From positions 1 through 40,246 of the forward strand of contig JAUXNU010000200.1 of assembly GCA_030682655.1 (NCBI GenBank): a stretch of DNA of 40,246 nt, in the 5' to 3' direction. The DNA is from Actinomycetota bacterium (GTDB taxonomy: Bacteria; Actinomycetota; Coriobacteriia; Anaerosomatales; JAUXNU01). A program made the position numbers and the translations under genes. The notes under the pieces are model-generated. The model saw only the letters and a list, made by a program, of their open reading frames with translations. It made no database searches and was not told the DNA's origin. Shown one piece after another: positions 14,406 through 22,810 of this stretch (position 1 is the first letter of the stretch; each line of letters opens with the position of its first letter).

Positions 14406-16028
14406 CTACTCGCCGGTCCAGGTCCACTCGGTGATATTCGCTGTCAGCGGCCAGCCGTGCCCGTGCGGCTGCACGCGCTGATCGCCGAGATCGAGACCCT
14501 CGCTGGCAAGGTAGACGTGGTCGATATTCACGAGCCACGCGTACACGGCATCTCCCTTGGCCGAGTACCCAGTCGCGCCGTCCCATGCAGCCGCCCGCCA
14601 GTACGGAATGGCTTCGGCTTCGGACTTCGCGCTCATGGCCGCGTTAAGGTTCTTGTCCACGGTCGCGTTCGAGTAGAACTCCGCGTTGTTCCACTGAACG
14701 CCAGCCCACTTGCTGTTGTAGATCATGTTGATCTCCATGGGGTTGTGGCTTCCCCAGCCCCACAGCACGGCGTTGGCATGCTTGAGCGACGTGATCTCGT
14801 CCCAGCTCTTACCGACGACCTCGATTTCGATCCCGAGGGGCTTCATCGTGTCGACGACTGCGAGGGAAAGCGCCTGACGCAGTGAGTCATCGGCGGGGTA
14901 GACGAGCGTGAACTTGGCTTCCGTCGATCCCTTTTCGAGCACGCCGTCAGAATCGGTGTCGCTCCACCCGCCGTCCGCAAGCATCTGCGTGGCCTTCTTG
15001 ATGTCGCCGTCCTCGAACGCGAGATCGGTGTTGCCCCACGGCAACCCGTCGGCCGGGCTGAAGGCGGGCGAGCCATAGCCGTACAGCGGTCCGTCGACGA
15101 GCGCCTGCCGGTCCATCGCGTAGTTCACGGCAAGCCGGATCGCCTTGTCGGACGTGACGTCGTTGCCAATCGGATAGCCGTCATCGGTCTTCTTGCCCTC
15201 GTCGGGAACCATAGGGAAGCCCACGCCGCGGTTGTCAACACTGGCGATCGGCACCACATTCATGCCGTCGACGGCCTGCGACGCGAACGACGAGGGGATG
15301 GCCGCTATGTCGACCTCGCCAGCCTTGGCGGCTGCGAAGGCGGCATCCTCGGCCAGGAATAGGAAAGTGATCTTCTTGAATGCGGGTTTGGTCCCGTAGT
15401 ACTCGGGGTTCACCTCGACGATGAGCTGCTGACCCTTGTCCCACTGAACGAACTTGTATGGACCGGAACCGAGCGGGTTGTCGGCGTAGTTGGCGCCGTA
15501 GGCGTGCTCGGGCACGATGCCGAGCTCAGCCATCCGGTAGACGAAGACGCTCGACGGCTCATTCAGCGTAAACTGCACCGTGCTTGCATCGAGGGCTTTG
15601 ACCTCCTCCATCATGGTGAGGTCGACCACGCTGCCGCTCGTGCCCGCTGTCTGGTAGGTGAAGACGACGTCGTCAGCGATCAGGTCCTCGCCGTCCGAGA
15701 ACTTGGCAGTTTGCAGCTTGACGGTGTAGGTCAGGCCGTCCTCGCTCACGTCGTATCCGGTCGCGAGGTCGTTGACGATCTCGAGCTTGTCGTTGCGAGC
15801 CAGAAGCGTGCTCTGGAACAGGGGGGACCCGTAGCGCCCCCATCCGGCCGTCGGGTCGAAGCCGCCGTCGGTCGGCTCGCCACCAAATGCAAGAACGAGC
15901 TCGTCCTTTGTCGGGGTAGACTCGGCACCGTTGTTGGCCTCCGCCTTGACACACCCGGCCACACACCCTATGAGCAGGGCTGCGATCAGGAGCAGAACCG
16001 CGCGTTTGAACCTGGTAAGTCCGCGCAT
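14406..16028 (-). CDS. extracellular solute-binding lipoprotein, probable nickel/peptide type
   Basis: This 540-aa family-5 binding protein (SBP_bac_5) delivers substrate to the importer encoded downstream. It has a lipoprotein signal (Arg/Lys start, hydrophobic stretch, lipobox VAGC near residue 25), so it would be anchored on the outer face of the membrane. Family blocks include YDVSEDGLTYTVKL, GSGPYKFVQWDKG and AIRLAVNYAMDRQ. The C-terminus carries PHGHGWPLTANITEW, whose two His residues could bind metal. The ATG at 16028 has AAAGGAA upstream. The NikR-like operator in front suggests nickel; a peptide or metallophore complex is also possible. Confidence 0.88.
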   Translation of the reverse strand: MRGLTRFKRAVLLLIAALLIGCVAGCVKAEANNGAESTPTKDELVLAFGGEPTDGGFDPTAGWGRYGSPLFQSTLLARNDKLEIVNDLATGYDVSEDGLTYTVKLQTAKFSDGEDLIADDVVFTYQTAGTSGSVVDLTMMEEVKALDASTVQFTLNEPSSVFVYRMAELGIVPEHAYGANYADNPLGSGPYKFVQWDKGQQLIVEVNPEYYGTKPAFKKITFLFLAEDAAFAAAKAGEVDIAAIPSSFASQAVDGMNVVPIASVDNRGVGFPMVPDEGKKTDDGYPIGNDVTSDKAIRLAVNYAMDRQALVDGPLYGYGSPAFSPADGLPWGNTDLAFEDGDIKKATQMLADGGWSDTDSDGVLEKGSTEAKFTLVYPADDSLRQALSLAVVDTMKPLGIEIEVVGKSWDEITSLKHANAVLWGWGSHNPMEINMIYNSKWAGVQWNNAEFYSNATVDKNLNAAMSAKSEAEAIPYWRAAAWDGATGYSAKGDAVYAWLVNIDHVYLASEGLDLGDQRVQPHGHGWPLTANITEWTWTGE

Positions 16029-16066
16029 GTGACATTCCTTTCCCTCGACGCGTAGCATGAGTTAGT

Positions 16067-16105
16067 AATTCGTATGCCGTGTTACGAATTCCGGAAGCGT
16101 AACAC
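16067..16105 (-). promoter_or_regulatory. probable NikR operator and overlapping second dyad
   Basis: GTGTTAC (16079-16085) and GTAACAC (16099-16105) are separated by 13 bases, matching the GTGTTAC-N13/14-GTAACAC site described for some NikR proteins. A second perfect dyad, AATTCGTA-N8-TACGAATT (16067-16090), overlaps its left arm. Both lie 39-77 bases before the binding-protein start, where the promoter should be. I could not pick the -35/-10 boxes with confidence. No nikR gene is in the window. Confidence 0.7.
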
Positions 16106-16257
16106 AACTCGGAGAGGAGTCAACCCCAGGGGACCGGGCCAGACACTGGTGCGGCAGGGAAAGGCCTCCCGGGGGCGTCCGACCAATCGGGTCAGGCGAG
16201 TTCTCGCGCACACAGCAGTGAAAGCCCTAGTTGACCGACCCAGCCTTCCTCGGGGAA

Positions 16258-16263
16258 TATAGT
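16258..16263 (+). promoter_or_regulatory. possible sppA -10 box
   Basis: TATAGT (5 of 6 to consensus) lies 54 bases before the sppA start. A TTGACC at 16231-16236 would be a good -35 but is 21 bp away, too far for a standard promoter. The rest of the interval 16106-16257 holds nothing I can name. Confidence 0.35.
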
Positions 16264-16316
16264 GAGCACCGCAGCTCTTGCGCCGAATCCGGCGCCCCAT
16301 CGCGCGGAGGAACCCC

Positions 16317-17468
16317 ATGGACGATCAGGGCACAATACCCCCCGCTGGAAACGACCAGCATGCGCATGAGCCTGCCCCACCGAGCGTGACCGGAGGTGAG
16401 ACGCAGGGCTATCCGCTCGCGAACGGTCCTACGACCACGTCGGCGCCGCCCCCGGGCGCAGATGTGCCACCACAGCAGCCACCCGCGCCGCCGCAGCAGC
16501 AGTACGGCCCAGCGTCGCAGCCGCCGGCCGGGCAGCCACCCGTTGCGAAGTCGTCTACCGGGTGGAAGATACTCGCGGCTATCATCGCCGTCATGTTCAT
16601 CTGTGCCATCGCGTGCTGCGGCCTATCCATCGCGGCGGTTGGTTCCGCCGGCTCGGGCGGGTCGGCCGCCTTCGGCGAGGCTATCGCCGTCATCCACATC
16701 GACGGGATCATCGCGGGGACGGGGAGTTCGATGAATGGAGTGATCAGCCCCGAGGAGTTCCTTGGCAAGCTCGACCAGGCGGCAGACGATTCCAACGTCA
16801 AGGCTGTGCTTCTGCGTGTCGACTCGCCGGGCGGGACGGTGGCGGCGTCGCAGGAGATCGCTACCGAGATCGCCAGGTTCGAGAAGCCCGTGGTTGTGAG
16901 CATCGGCGATGTCGGCGCTTCGGGAGCGTATATGGTCGCGTCGCAATGCGACGAGATCGTCGCCAACCGCACGTCGACCGTCGGCAGCATCGGCGTCATC
17001 GCCGAGATCCCGAACGTCGCGCGCCTCCTGGAGAAGGTCGGCGTCGAGTTCACCGTGCTCACCGCAGGCGAGTACAAGGGCGCCGGCAGTCCCTACCGCA
17101 GCCTGTCTGCGAGCGAGACCGCACTGATGCAGGAGGAAATCGACTTCGCCTACGACGAATTCATCAGCATCGTTGCCGACGGTCGTGGTCTACCCGAGGC
17201 CGAGGTCCGCAAGATGGCGACCGGGTGGGCCTGGTCCGGCGTGAAAGCCAAGGAGATGGGGCTGGTCGACACGCTGGGAACCTATGCGGACGCGATCGAT
17301 CGCGCAGCGGAGCTAGGCGGAATCGATGGCGAGCCGCAGATCGTCACCTACGATGAGTACTCTCTGTCCGACGTTGTCGGCAGTCTCATCGGGCTCACCG
17401 ACCGCCTGGATCGCATCGGCGCTCTTGGTGGGGCGACCGATTCCTACGGGCCTTCGGTCCCAAAGTAG
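16317..17468 (+). CDS. sppA: signal peptide peptidase SppA-like S49 protease
   Basis: This is a membrane serine protease thought to clear signal peptides. The 383-aa protein has a cytoplasmic Pro/Gln-rich segment (residues about 5-80), one membrane helix (about 83-108) and an S49 domain. The nucleophile Ser is in GDVGASGAYMVAS near 202 and the general-base Lys in TAGEYKGAGSPYR near 254. The single S49 domain matches the short SppA form found in Gram-positive bacteria. GCGGAGGAA precedes the ATG at 16317. The metallophosphoesterase gene follows 16 bases downstream. Confidence 0.92.
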   Translation: MDDQGTIPPAGNDQHAHEPAPPSVTGGETQGYPLANGPTTTSAPPPGADVPPQQPPAPPQQQYGPASQPPAGQPPVAKSSTGWKILAAIIAVMFICAIACCGLSIAAVGSAGSGGSAAFGEAIAVIHIDGIIAGTGSSMNGVISPEEFLGKLDQAADDSNVKAVLLRVDSPGGTVAASQEIATEIARFEKPVVVSIGDVGASGAYMVASQCDEIVANRTSTVGSIGVIAEIPNVARLLEKVGVEFTVLTAGEYKGAGSPYRSLSASETALMQEEIDFAYDEFISIVADGRGLPEAEVRKMATGWAWSGVKAKEMGLVDTLGTYADAIDRAAELGGIDGEPQIVTYDEYSLSDVVGSLIGLTDRLDRIGALGGATDSYGPSVPK

Positions 17469-17484
17469 GCCAGGGAGCCGCCAC

Positions 17485-18342
17485 ATGAGCGATCAGCCGA
17501 CGATCATCGCGCACATCTCGGACCTGCACTGCGGGTCCCGTTACCACATCCCGAGTCTCGCGACGCGCGTCATCGACGAGCTGAATGACCTCGCGCCCGA
17601 CATCGTTGTAGTCACCGGCGACCTCACCGACATGGGGTTCCGGCAGGAGTTCAAGCAGGCGCACCGGCTGCTCTCGAAGCTCGACTGCGAGCACCGGCTC
17701 GTTCTCCTTGGCAATCACGACGCACGCAATGTCGGCGACGAGCACTTCGCCGAGATGTTCGGCGCGCGCAGCCGAGAGCTGCTCTTCGAGAACGTGCGCA
17801 TCCTTGGCATCGATTCGAGCGAGCCGGACCTGGACAGCGGTCGCGTCGGCCGTGCCCGTTACCGGTGGATCGAGGAGCGCTTCAGCGACCCGGAGGACTT
17901 CAAGATCGTCGCGATGCACCACCACCTCGTGCCGGTGCCTGGAACCGGCCGCGAGCGCAACATCGTCTACGACGCGGGCGACGTGCTGCGCGTTCTCGCG
18001 AGTTGCGGCACCGACCTCGTGCTCTGCGGCCACAAGCACGTGCCGAACGTTTGGCGACTCGAGGACATGCTCATCGTGAATGCCGGCACCGCCTGCTCGC
18101 ACCGTCTGCGCGGCAAGGTCAAGCCTTGTTACAACATCATCGAGGTCCATGACGGCAACCGCGTGCGTGTGCTCCTGAAGGAGCCCTACACCAGCGCGCA
18201 GGTGGTAGTCGACTATCGCGGCGTGCACAAGCACTACTGCAACTGGCGTCCCGGTGCGGACGGATCGGAAGAGGTCGACGAGACGCGCGTGACCCCCACC
18301 ATGCTCGAACGCACCTCAACGACGCTCGAGGAGGACGAATGA
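17485..18342 (+). CDS. calcineurin-like metallophosphoesterase
   Basis: The 285-aa protein has all five metal-binding motifs of the family in order: ISDLHCG near residue 12, VTGDLTDMG, LGNHDAR, MHHHLVPVP and CGHKHVPN. It should be an active two-metal phosphoesterase; the sequence does not fix the substrate. It has no signal peptide. The ATG of the next gene, for cyclic 2,3-diphosphoglycerate synthetase, overlaps its stop by 4 bases. This makes a role in opening or degrading that cyclic product an attractive idea, which is inference only. A cyclic-nucleotide phosphodiesterase is an alternative. Confidence 0.88.
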   Translation: MSDQPTIIAHISDLHCGSRYHIPSLATRVIDELNDLAPDIVVVTGDLTDMGFRQEFKQAHRLLSKLDCEHRLVLLGNHDARNVGDEHFAEMFGARSRELLFENVRILGIDSSEPDLDSGRVGRARYRWIEERFSDPEDFKIVAMHHHLVPVPGTGRERNIVYDAGDVLRVLASCGTDLVLCGHKHVPNVWRLEDMLIVNAGTACSHRLRGKVKPCYNIIEVHDGNRVRVLLKEPYTSAQVVVDYRGVHKHYCNWRPGADGSEEVDETRVTPTMLERTSTTLEEDE

Positions 18343-19682
18343 AGCGGGTCCTCGCCCTCATCGACGGGGAGCACTATCCGCCTGTCGTCCGATTCGCCCT
18401 CGATCAGCTCGCCCGGGAGTCCGAGGTCGTGGCAGCGGTGTTCCTCGGCGGCACGGAGAAGGTCGATCTCGAGGCCGGATTCGCGATCTATGGCGTGCCG
18501 GTGGTTGCCGGACCGAACGCGGACGAGGCACTCGCGCGGGCGGTATCCGAACACTCTCCCGATGAGGTCGTGGACCTCTCGGACGAGCCGGTCGTCTCCT
18601 CGGCAGACCGGTTCAGGCTGGCCAGCATCGCACTCGGACTCGGCTTGTCGTACCGCGGCGCGGATTTCCTATTCACACCGCCGCGCGTGCTCGTCGTCCC
18701 GCGGACCCCGACGCTGGGCCTCATCGGCACCGGCAAGAGGGTCGGCAAGACGGCCGTGTCAGGCTACGTTGCCCGCGCGCTCAAGGCGGCCGGCCGCGAC
18801 ATCGTCGTGCTTGCGATGGGACGGGGCGGCCCCTCCGAGCCGGAGCTGATACACGGTGACCGGGTCAGCCTTCGGACCGAGGACCTGCTTGAACTCGCCC
18901 GGCAAGGCAAACACGCGTCCAGCGACAACTACGAAGACGCGGTGATGAGTCGCGTGACGACGGTGGGATGCCGCCGCTGCGGTGGCGGAATGGCCGGCGA
19001 GACGTTCTTCTCCAACGTTCCGGAGGGAGCGAGACTGGCAGACTCGCTGGGCAAGGAGCTCATCGTTCTCGAGGGTTCAGGCGCCGCGATCCCGCCGGTG
19101 CATTCGGACGCGGACATCCTTGTCGTCGGTGCCGGCCGAGGTATCGTCTACGTTGACGGTTACTTTGGACCCTACAGGCTCTCCCGGGCCGACATGGTCA
19201 TAATCGCTTCTGCCGAGGAGCCCGTGGCCACTCCGGCGCAGGTTGCCGAGATTCGCGCCGAGATCACCAGGCAACGCCCCGACATTCCCTGCGTGGTCAC
19301 CACTTTCAGACCCGCGCCGATCCAGCCGGTGAAAGGCCTGCGAGCGTTCTTCGCGACGACAGCCCCGGCCGAGGTGGTGCCGGTGTTGGTCGCGCACCTC
19401 GAGGCCGAGTTCGGGTGCGAGGTTGTGGCCACAAGCGCACACCTCTCCGATAGGGCGCGGCTGCGGAGGGACATGCAAGCTGCGCAAGGAGGCTACGACG
19501 TGCTCCTGACGGAGCTCAAGGCCGCCGCGATAGACGTCGTAGCTGCGGCAGGCGAGGAGGCCGGGGTGCCCACGGTGCTCTGCGACAACGTTCCAGTGGC
19601 CACGGGAGGCCAGGATCTACACGGACTCGTGACCCGCGTGGCGGAGATCGCGATAGAGCGCGGCAGCGCGAGGGAGGTATGA
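18339..19682 (+). CDS. cpgS: cyclic 2,3-diphosphoglycerate synthetase
   Basis: The enzyme joins the two phosphates of 2,3-diphosphoglycerate in an ATP-dependent step, making a cyclic solute known from Methanothermus and other archaea. The 447-aa length is close to the archaeal enzyme. The start MKRVLALIDGEHYPPVVRFAL is typical of the family; a P-loop GTGKRVGKTAVSG lies near residue 128, and a conserved VGCRRCGGGMAGETFF block near 210. The gene overlaps the phosphoesterase before it and the kinase after it by 4 bases each, so the three are translationally coupled. Assignment is from remembered family features; no search was run. Confidence 0.85.
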   Translation: MKRVLALIDGEHYPPVVRFALDQLARESEVVAAVFLGGTEKVDLEAGFAIYGVPVVAGPNADEALARAVSEHSPDEVVDLSDEPVVSSADRFRLASIALGLGLSYRGADFLFTPPRVLVVPRTPTLGLIGTGKRVGKTAVSGYVARALKAAGRDIVVLAMGRGGPSEPELIHGDRVSLRTEDLLELARQGKHASSDNYEDAVMSRVTTVGCRRCGGGMAGETFFSNVPEGARLADSLGKELIVLEGSGAAIPPVHSDADILVVGAGRGIVYVDGYFGPYRLSRADMVIIASAEEPVATPAQVAEIRAEITRQRPDIPCVVTTFRPAPIQPVKGLRAFFATTAPAEVVPVLVAHLEAEFGCEVVATSAHLSDRARLRRDMQAAQGGYDVLLTELKAAAIDVVAAAGEEAGVPTVLCDNVPVATGGQDLHGLVTRVAEIAIERGSAREV

Positions 19683-20590
19683 GTGTGCCAGAACACAGGA
19701 CGATCACCCTGAGCGACCGCAAGCACGGGCTTCCGTTCTCGAAGGGGCTGCTGGCCCAGTCGTTCATGGCGACCGGGCTCCCGCCGAGTCGGGCGTACGT
19801 CATCGCCACGCGAATCCAAGACGAACTGCGCGAGCGCGATGAGCTATCCATTACCGTTGCTCGCCTCAGGCAGCTCTCCTGCGACTATCTCGAGCGCATG
19901 GCCGGGGGCGACTATGCCCGTCGCTACATGCGCCTGTACGAGCTGAGCAAGCTCGACAAACCCCTCGTCGTGATGATCGGCGGAACGACCGGTGTGGGCA
20001 AGTCAACGATCGCGACGGAGGTTGCCCACCGGCTGGGTATCACGCGAATCGTATCGACGGATTCCATTCGTGAGGTCATGCGTGGTATCTTTACCAGGGA
20101 CCTCATGCCCGCGATTCACGAAAGCGCGTTCAAAGCGTGGCGAGGCCTGCGCATCCCGGTACCGCACGGTGCCAATCCCGTTATCGTCGGATTTCGCGAG
20201 CAGACTGCCGTCGTGACGACCGGGGTGGAAGCGCTGATAGAACGGTCGGTTCTCGAGGGGGACAGTCTCGTTATCGAGGGCGTCCATCTCGTTCCCGGAT
20301 ACATCGAGGCCAGCAAGTTCGAGGGTGCCCGGGTCGTGCAGCTTGTCATCACCGTCGACGATGAAGACGCGCACAGAAGCCACTTCTACATCCGTGAGGT
20401 TCAGACGGATGGGATGCGGCCCTTTGAGCGGTATCGCGCGAACTTCGGAAATATCCGCACGCTCGGGCACTACATCGTCGACCTGGCACGGGAGCACGGA
20501 ATCCCGGTCATCGCGAGCCATCAGCTCGACCTGACCGTGGCGGACGTGCTGGAGCACATCGTCAACGAGGCCATAGCGCCCGACGAGTAG
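19679..20590 (+). CDS. pgk2: 2-phosphoglycerate kinase
   Basis: The enzyme phosphorylates 2-phosphoglycerate to 2,3-diphosphoglycerate, the substrate of the upstream synthetase. The 303-aa protein matches the archaeal length. It has an N-terminal ATP-cone-like domain (about residues 8-88, FSKGLLAQSFMATGLPPSRA) and a P-loop kinase domain with IGGTTGVGKSTIA near residue 100, then IVSTDSIREVMRG and VIEGVHLVPGYI. It starts 4 bases inside cpgS. The pairing with cpgS strongly supports the call. A transaldolase gene begins 47 bases downstream. Confidence 0.85.
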   Translation: MSVPEHRTITLSDRKHGLPFSKGLLAQSFMATGLPPSRAYVIATRIQDELRERDELSITVARLRQLSCDYLERMAGGDYARRYMRLYELSKLDKPLVVMIGGTTGVGKSTIATEVAHRLGITRIVSTDSIREVMRGIFTRDLMPAIHESAFKAWRGLRIPVPHGANPVIVGFREQTAVVTTGVEALIERSVLEGDSLVIEGVHLVPGYIEASKFEGARVVQLVITVDDEDAHRSHFYIREVQTDGMRPFERYRANFGNIRTLGHYIVDLAREHGIPVIASHQLDLTVADVLEHIVNEAIAPDE

Positions 20591-20637
20591 AGCGTCGCCC
20601 GTCACGGGGAAGCGGCGGGAGAAGGGAAAGGGTGCAC

Positions 20638-21300
20638 GTGAAGTTCTTCTTGGACACTGCAAACATCGCCGAGATCGAGGAGGCCGCGTCGTGGGGCGTG
20701 CTAGCCGGCGTCACTACGAACCCGACGCTGTACGCACGCGAGGGCGGCAGACTCGCCGACTTCCACAGTCACATCACACGCATATGCGAGATCGTTGACG
20801 GACCTGTGTCCGCCGAGACAGTCTCGCTGAAGCGTGACCAGATAGTCGCCGAGGGCGTGGAGCTCGCTGCCTTGCACCCCAACGTGGTCGTCAAGGTTCC
20901 GACGATGCCCGAAGGCCTTGCCGCGACTCGGACTCTGTTCGAGAAGGGCATCAATGTGAACATGACCCTGTGCTTCACTGTTCCGCAGGCACTGCTCGCG
21001 GCGCGTTCTGGTGCCGCGTTCGTCTCTCCCTTCGTTGGCCGGTTCGACGACATCTCCGAGGACGGGATCGAGCACCTCGCCAATGTCGTCGCGGCGCTGG
21101 GCAACTACGACTTCGGCCATTCGGTCGAGGTTATCGCGGCCTCGGTGCGTCATGCAGAACACGTGCTGCAGGCGGCGCTCATCGGCGCCGATATCGCCAC
21201 CGTGCCCTTTGGAGTACTGGAGAAGTGCATCAAACACCCGCTGACGGATCGCGGGCTGGAATCGTTCCTCGCCGATTGGGAGAAGGTCAAGAACTCATGA
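20638..21300 (+). CDS. tal: transaldolase / fructose-6-phosphate aldolase family
   Basis: This is a small TalC-type transaldolase of the pentose phosphate pathway. The 220-aa protein starts MKFFLDTANIAEIEEA, has GVTTNPTLYAREG, and places the Schiff-base Lys in VVKVPTMPEGLAA near residue 85. PFVGRFDDI and ADIATVPFGVLEK close the barrel. The GTG at 20638 starts at the family N-terminus with GGAAAGG upstream; a GTG two codons earlier is less well spaced. The rho ATG overlaps its TGA. Fructose-6-phosphate aldolase activity cannot be excluded from sequence. Confidence 0.92.
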   Translation: MKFFLDTANIAEIEEAASWGVLAGVTTNPTLYAREGGRLADFHSHITRICEIVDGPVSAETVSLKRDQIVAEGVELAALHPNVVVKVPTMPEGLAATRTLFEKGINVNMTLCFTVPQALLAARSGAAFVSPFVGRFDDISEDGIEHLANVVAALGNYDFGHSVEVIAASVRHAEHVLQAALIGADIATVPFGVLEKCIKHPLTDRGLESFLADWEKVKNS

Positions 21301-22646
21301 GTGCACGTCCCCGCAAGCGTGGCCGTCGCGGAGGTGGCGGAAGCCAGCAGGAGCCCGTGGCGCCGTCAATCAGCCGGACGGACCTGGAGGCCAAGACAGT
21401 CGTCGAACTCCGTACCATGGCCACCGAACTCGGAATCGACGCCAAGGCTCTCAAGAAGAAGGACGAGCTGATCGAAGCGGTCCTCGAGGCGAAGGTCAAA
21501 GCCGAGGGGTTCATCGAGATCCAGGGCATTCTCGACATCCTGCCCGAAGGCTACGGGTTCATTCGGACGAGCGGCTACCTGCCTGGTGACAACGACGTCT
21601 ACTGCTCTATGTCGCAGACCCGCAAGTTCGAGCTTCGCCGAGGTGACATGGTCAAGGGCCAGGTTCGTCCGCCCAAGGACAACGAGAAGTACTCCGCGCT
21701 ACTGCGCGTAGACACCATCAACGGCCTGCCTCCGGAGTCTGCGCGCAATCGCGAGAGCTTCCGCGATCTCACGCCGGTCTACCCCGACGAGCGATTCCGA
21801 CTCGAGCATGGCCCGCAGTTCATGACGGCGCGCATCATCGACCTCGTCGCCCCGATCGGGAAGGGTCAGCGCGGGCTGATCGTGTCCCCGCCGAAGGCCG
21901 GCAAGACAACAGTGCTCAAGGACATCGCGGCCGCCATCAGCGCGAACAACCCCGAGGTCTACCTCATGTGCCTGCTCGTCGACGAGCGGCCAGAGGAAGT
22001 CACAGACATGGAGCGCTCGATCCACGGCGAGGTCGTGTCGTCCACCTTCGACATGCCGAGCGAGAACCATGTCGCGGTCTCCGAGCTCGTGATGGAGCGG
22101 GCCAAGCGCCTCGTGGAGAGCGGATACGACGTACTGATCCTGCTCGACTCGATCACGCGACTCGCACGCGCCTACAACCTCGCCACGCCCGCCTCCGGCC
22201 GCATCCTCTCCGGCGGTGTCGATTCGACTGCGCTCTACCCGCCCAAGCGCTTCTTCGGCGCGGCGCGCAATATCGAGCACGGCGGTTCGCTCACGATCCT
22301 TGCCACTGCGCTCGTAGAGACCGGTTCGAAGATGGACGAGGTCATCTTCGAGGAGTTCAAGGGCCCCGGTAACATGGAGCTGCGTCTCAACCGCTCCATG
22401 GCCGATCGCCGCATCTTCCCTGCGATCGACGTTGTCGTCAGCGGCACACGCAAGGAGGAGCTGCTGCTCGACCCGATGGAAGCGCCGTTCGTGTGGGGCC
22501 TTCGCCGAGTCCTCCACGGTGTCGATTCGCCGGATCGTGCGATCGACATGCTTATCAAGGGACTCAAGCAGACCGACTCCAACCAACTCTTCCTTACCAA
22601 GATGGCCAAGAAGGCCGGGGAGAAGCGCAACGGTATCGATCTGTAG
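21297..22646 (+). CDS. rho: transcription termination factor Rho
   Basis: Rho is the hexameric RNA helicase that ends untranslated transcripts. The 449-aa protein has a short basic tail, a Rho_N helix domain (about 28-65), an RNA-binding cold-shock-like domain (GILDILPEGYGFIR to about 145), Walker A SPPKAGKTT near 200, the Q-loop DSITRLARAYN and the R-loop GPGNMELRLNRSMADRR. It lacks the long N-terminal insertion of many high-GC actinobacterial Rho proteins. The start overlaps the transaldolase stop by 4 bases. No clear intrinsic terminator follows. Confidence 0.97.
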   Translation: MSARPRKRGRRGGGGSQQEPVAPSISRTDLEAKTVVELRTMATELGIDAKALKKKDELIEAVLEAKVKAEGFIEIQGILDILPEGYGFIRTSGYLPGDNDVYCSMSQTRKFELRRGDMVKGQVRPPKDNEKYSALLRVDTINGLPPESARNRESFRDLTPVYPDERFRLEHGPQFMTARIIDLVAPIGKGQRGLIVSPPKAGKTTVLKDIAAAISANNPEVYLMCLLVDERPEEVTDMERSIHGEVVSSTFDMPSENHVAVSELVMERAKRLVESGYDVLILLDSITRLARAYNLATPASGRILSGGVDSTALYPPKRFFGAARNIEHGGSLTILATALVETGSKMDEVIFEEFKGPGNMELRLNRSMADRRIFPAIDVVVSGTRKEELLLDPMEAPFVWGLRRVLHGVDSPDRAIDMLIKGLKQTDSNQLFLTKMAKKAGEKRNGIDL

Positions 22647-22717
22647 GTCGCGACCCCGCATGCCTGGAGCCGCGAATCGCTGTGGTTCCCTGGCGGTCCT
22701 TGGCGGGTAGTACGCTG

Positions 22718-22746
22718 TTGAAGCGGTCAGTGGCGCGTGCTATCCT
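22718..22746 (+). promoter_or_regulatory. rpmE promoter
   Basis: TTGAAG (22718-22723) and TATCCT (22741-22746) are 17 bp apart. The -10 is preceded by TGC, giving an extended -10. Transcription would start near 22753, about 58 bases before the gene. Confidence 0.6.
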
Positions 22747-22764
22747 ACTCCGGCTGTTCTCGAA

Positions 22765-22787
22765 GCGCCTGGTCGGAAACCAGGCGC
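22765..22787 (+). promoter_or_regulatory. hairpin in rpmE leader
   Basis: A perfect 9-bp stem (22765-22773 with 22779-22787, GCGCCTGGT/ACCAGGCGC) with a 5-base loop lies in the predicted 5' leader of rpmE, 24 bases before its start. It could be an autoregulatory or stabilising element; no known L31 leader motif is recognised. Confidence 0.5.
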
Positions 22788-22810
22788 GCCTGTTGAAGAG
22801 GTGAACCATA

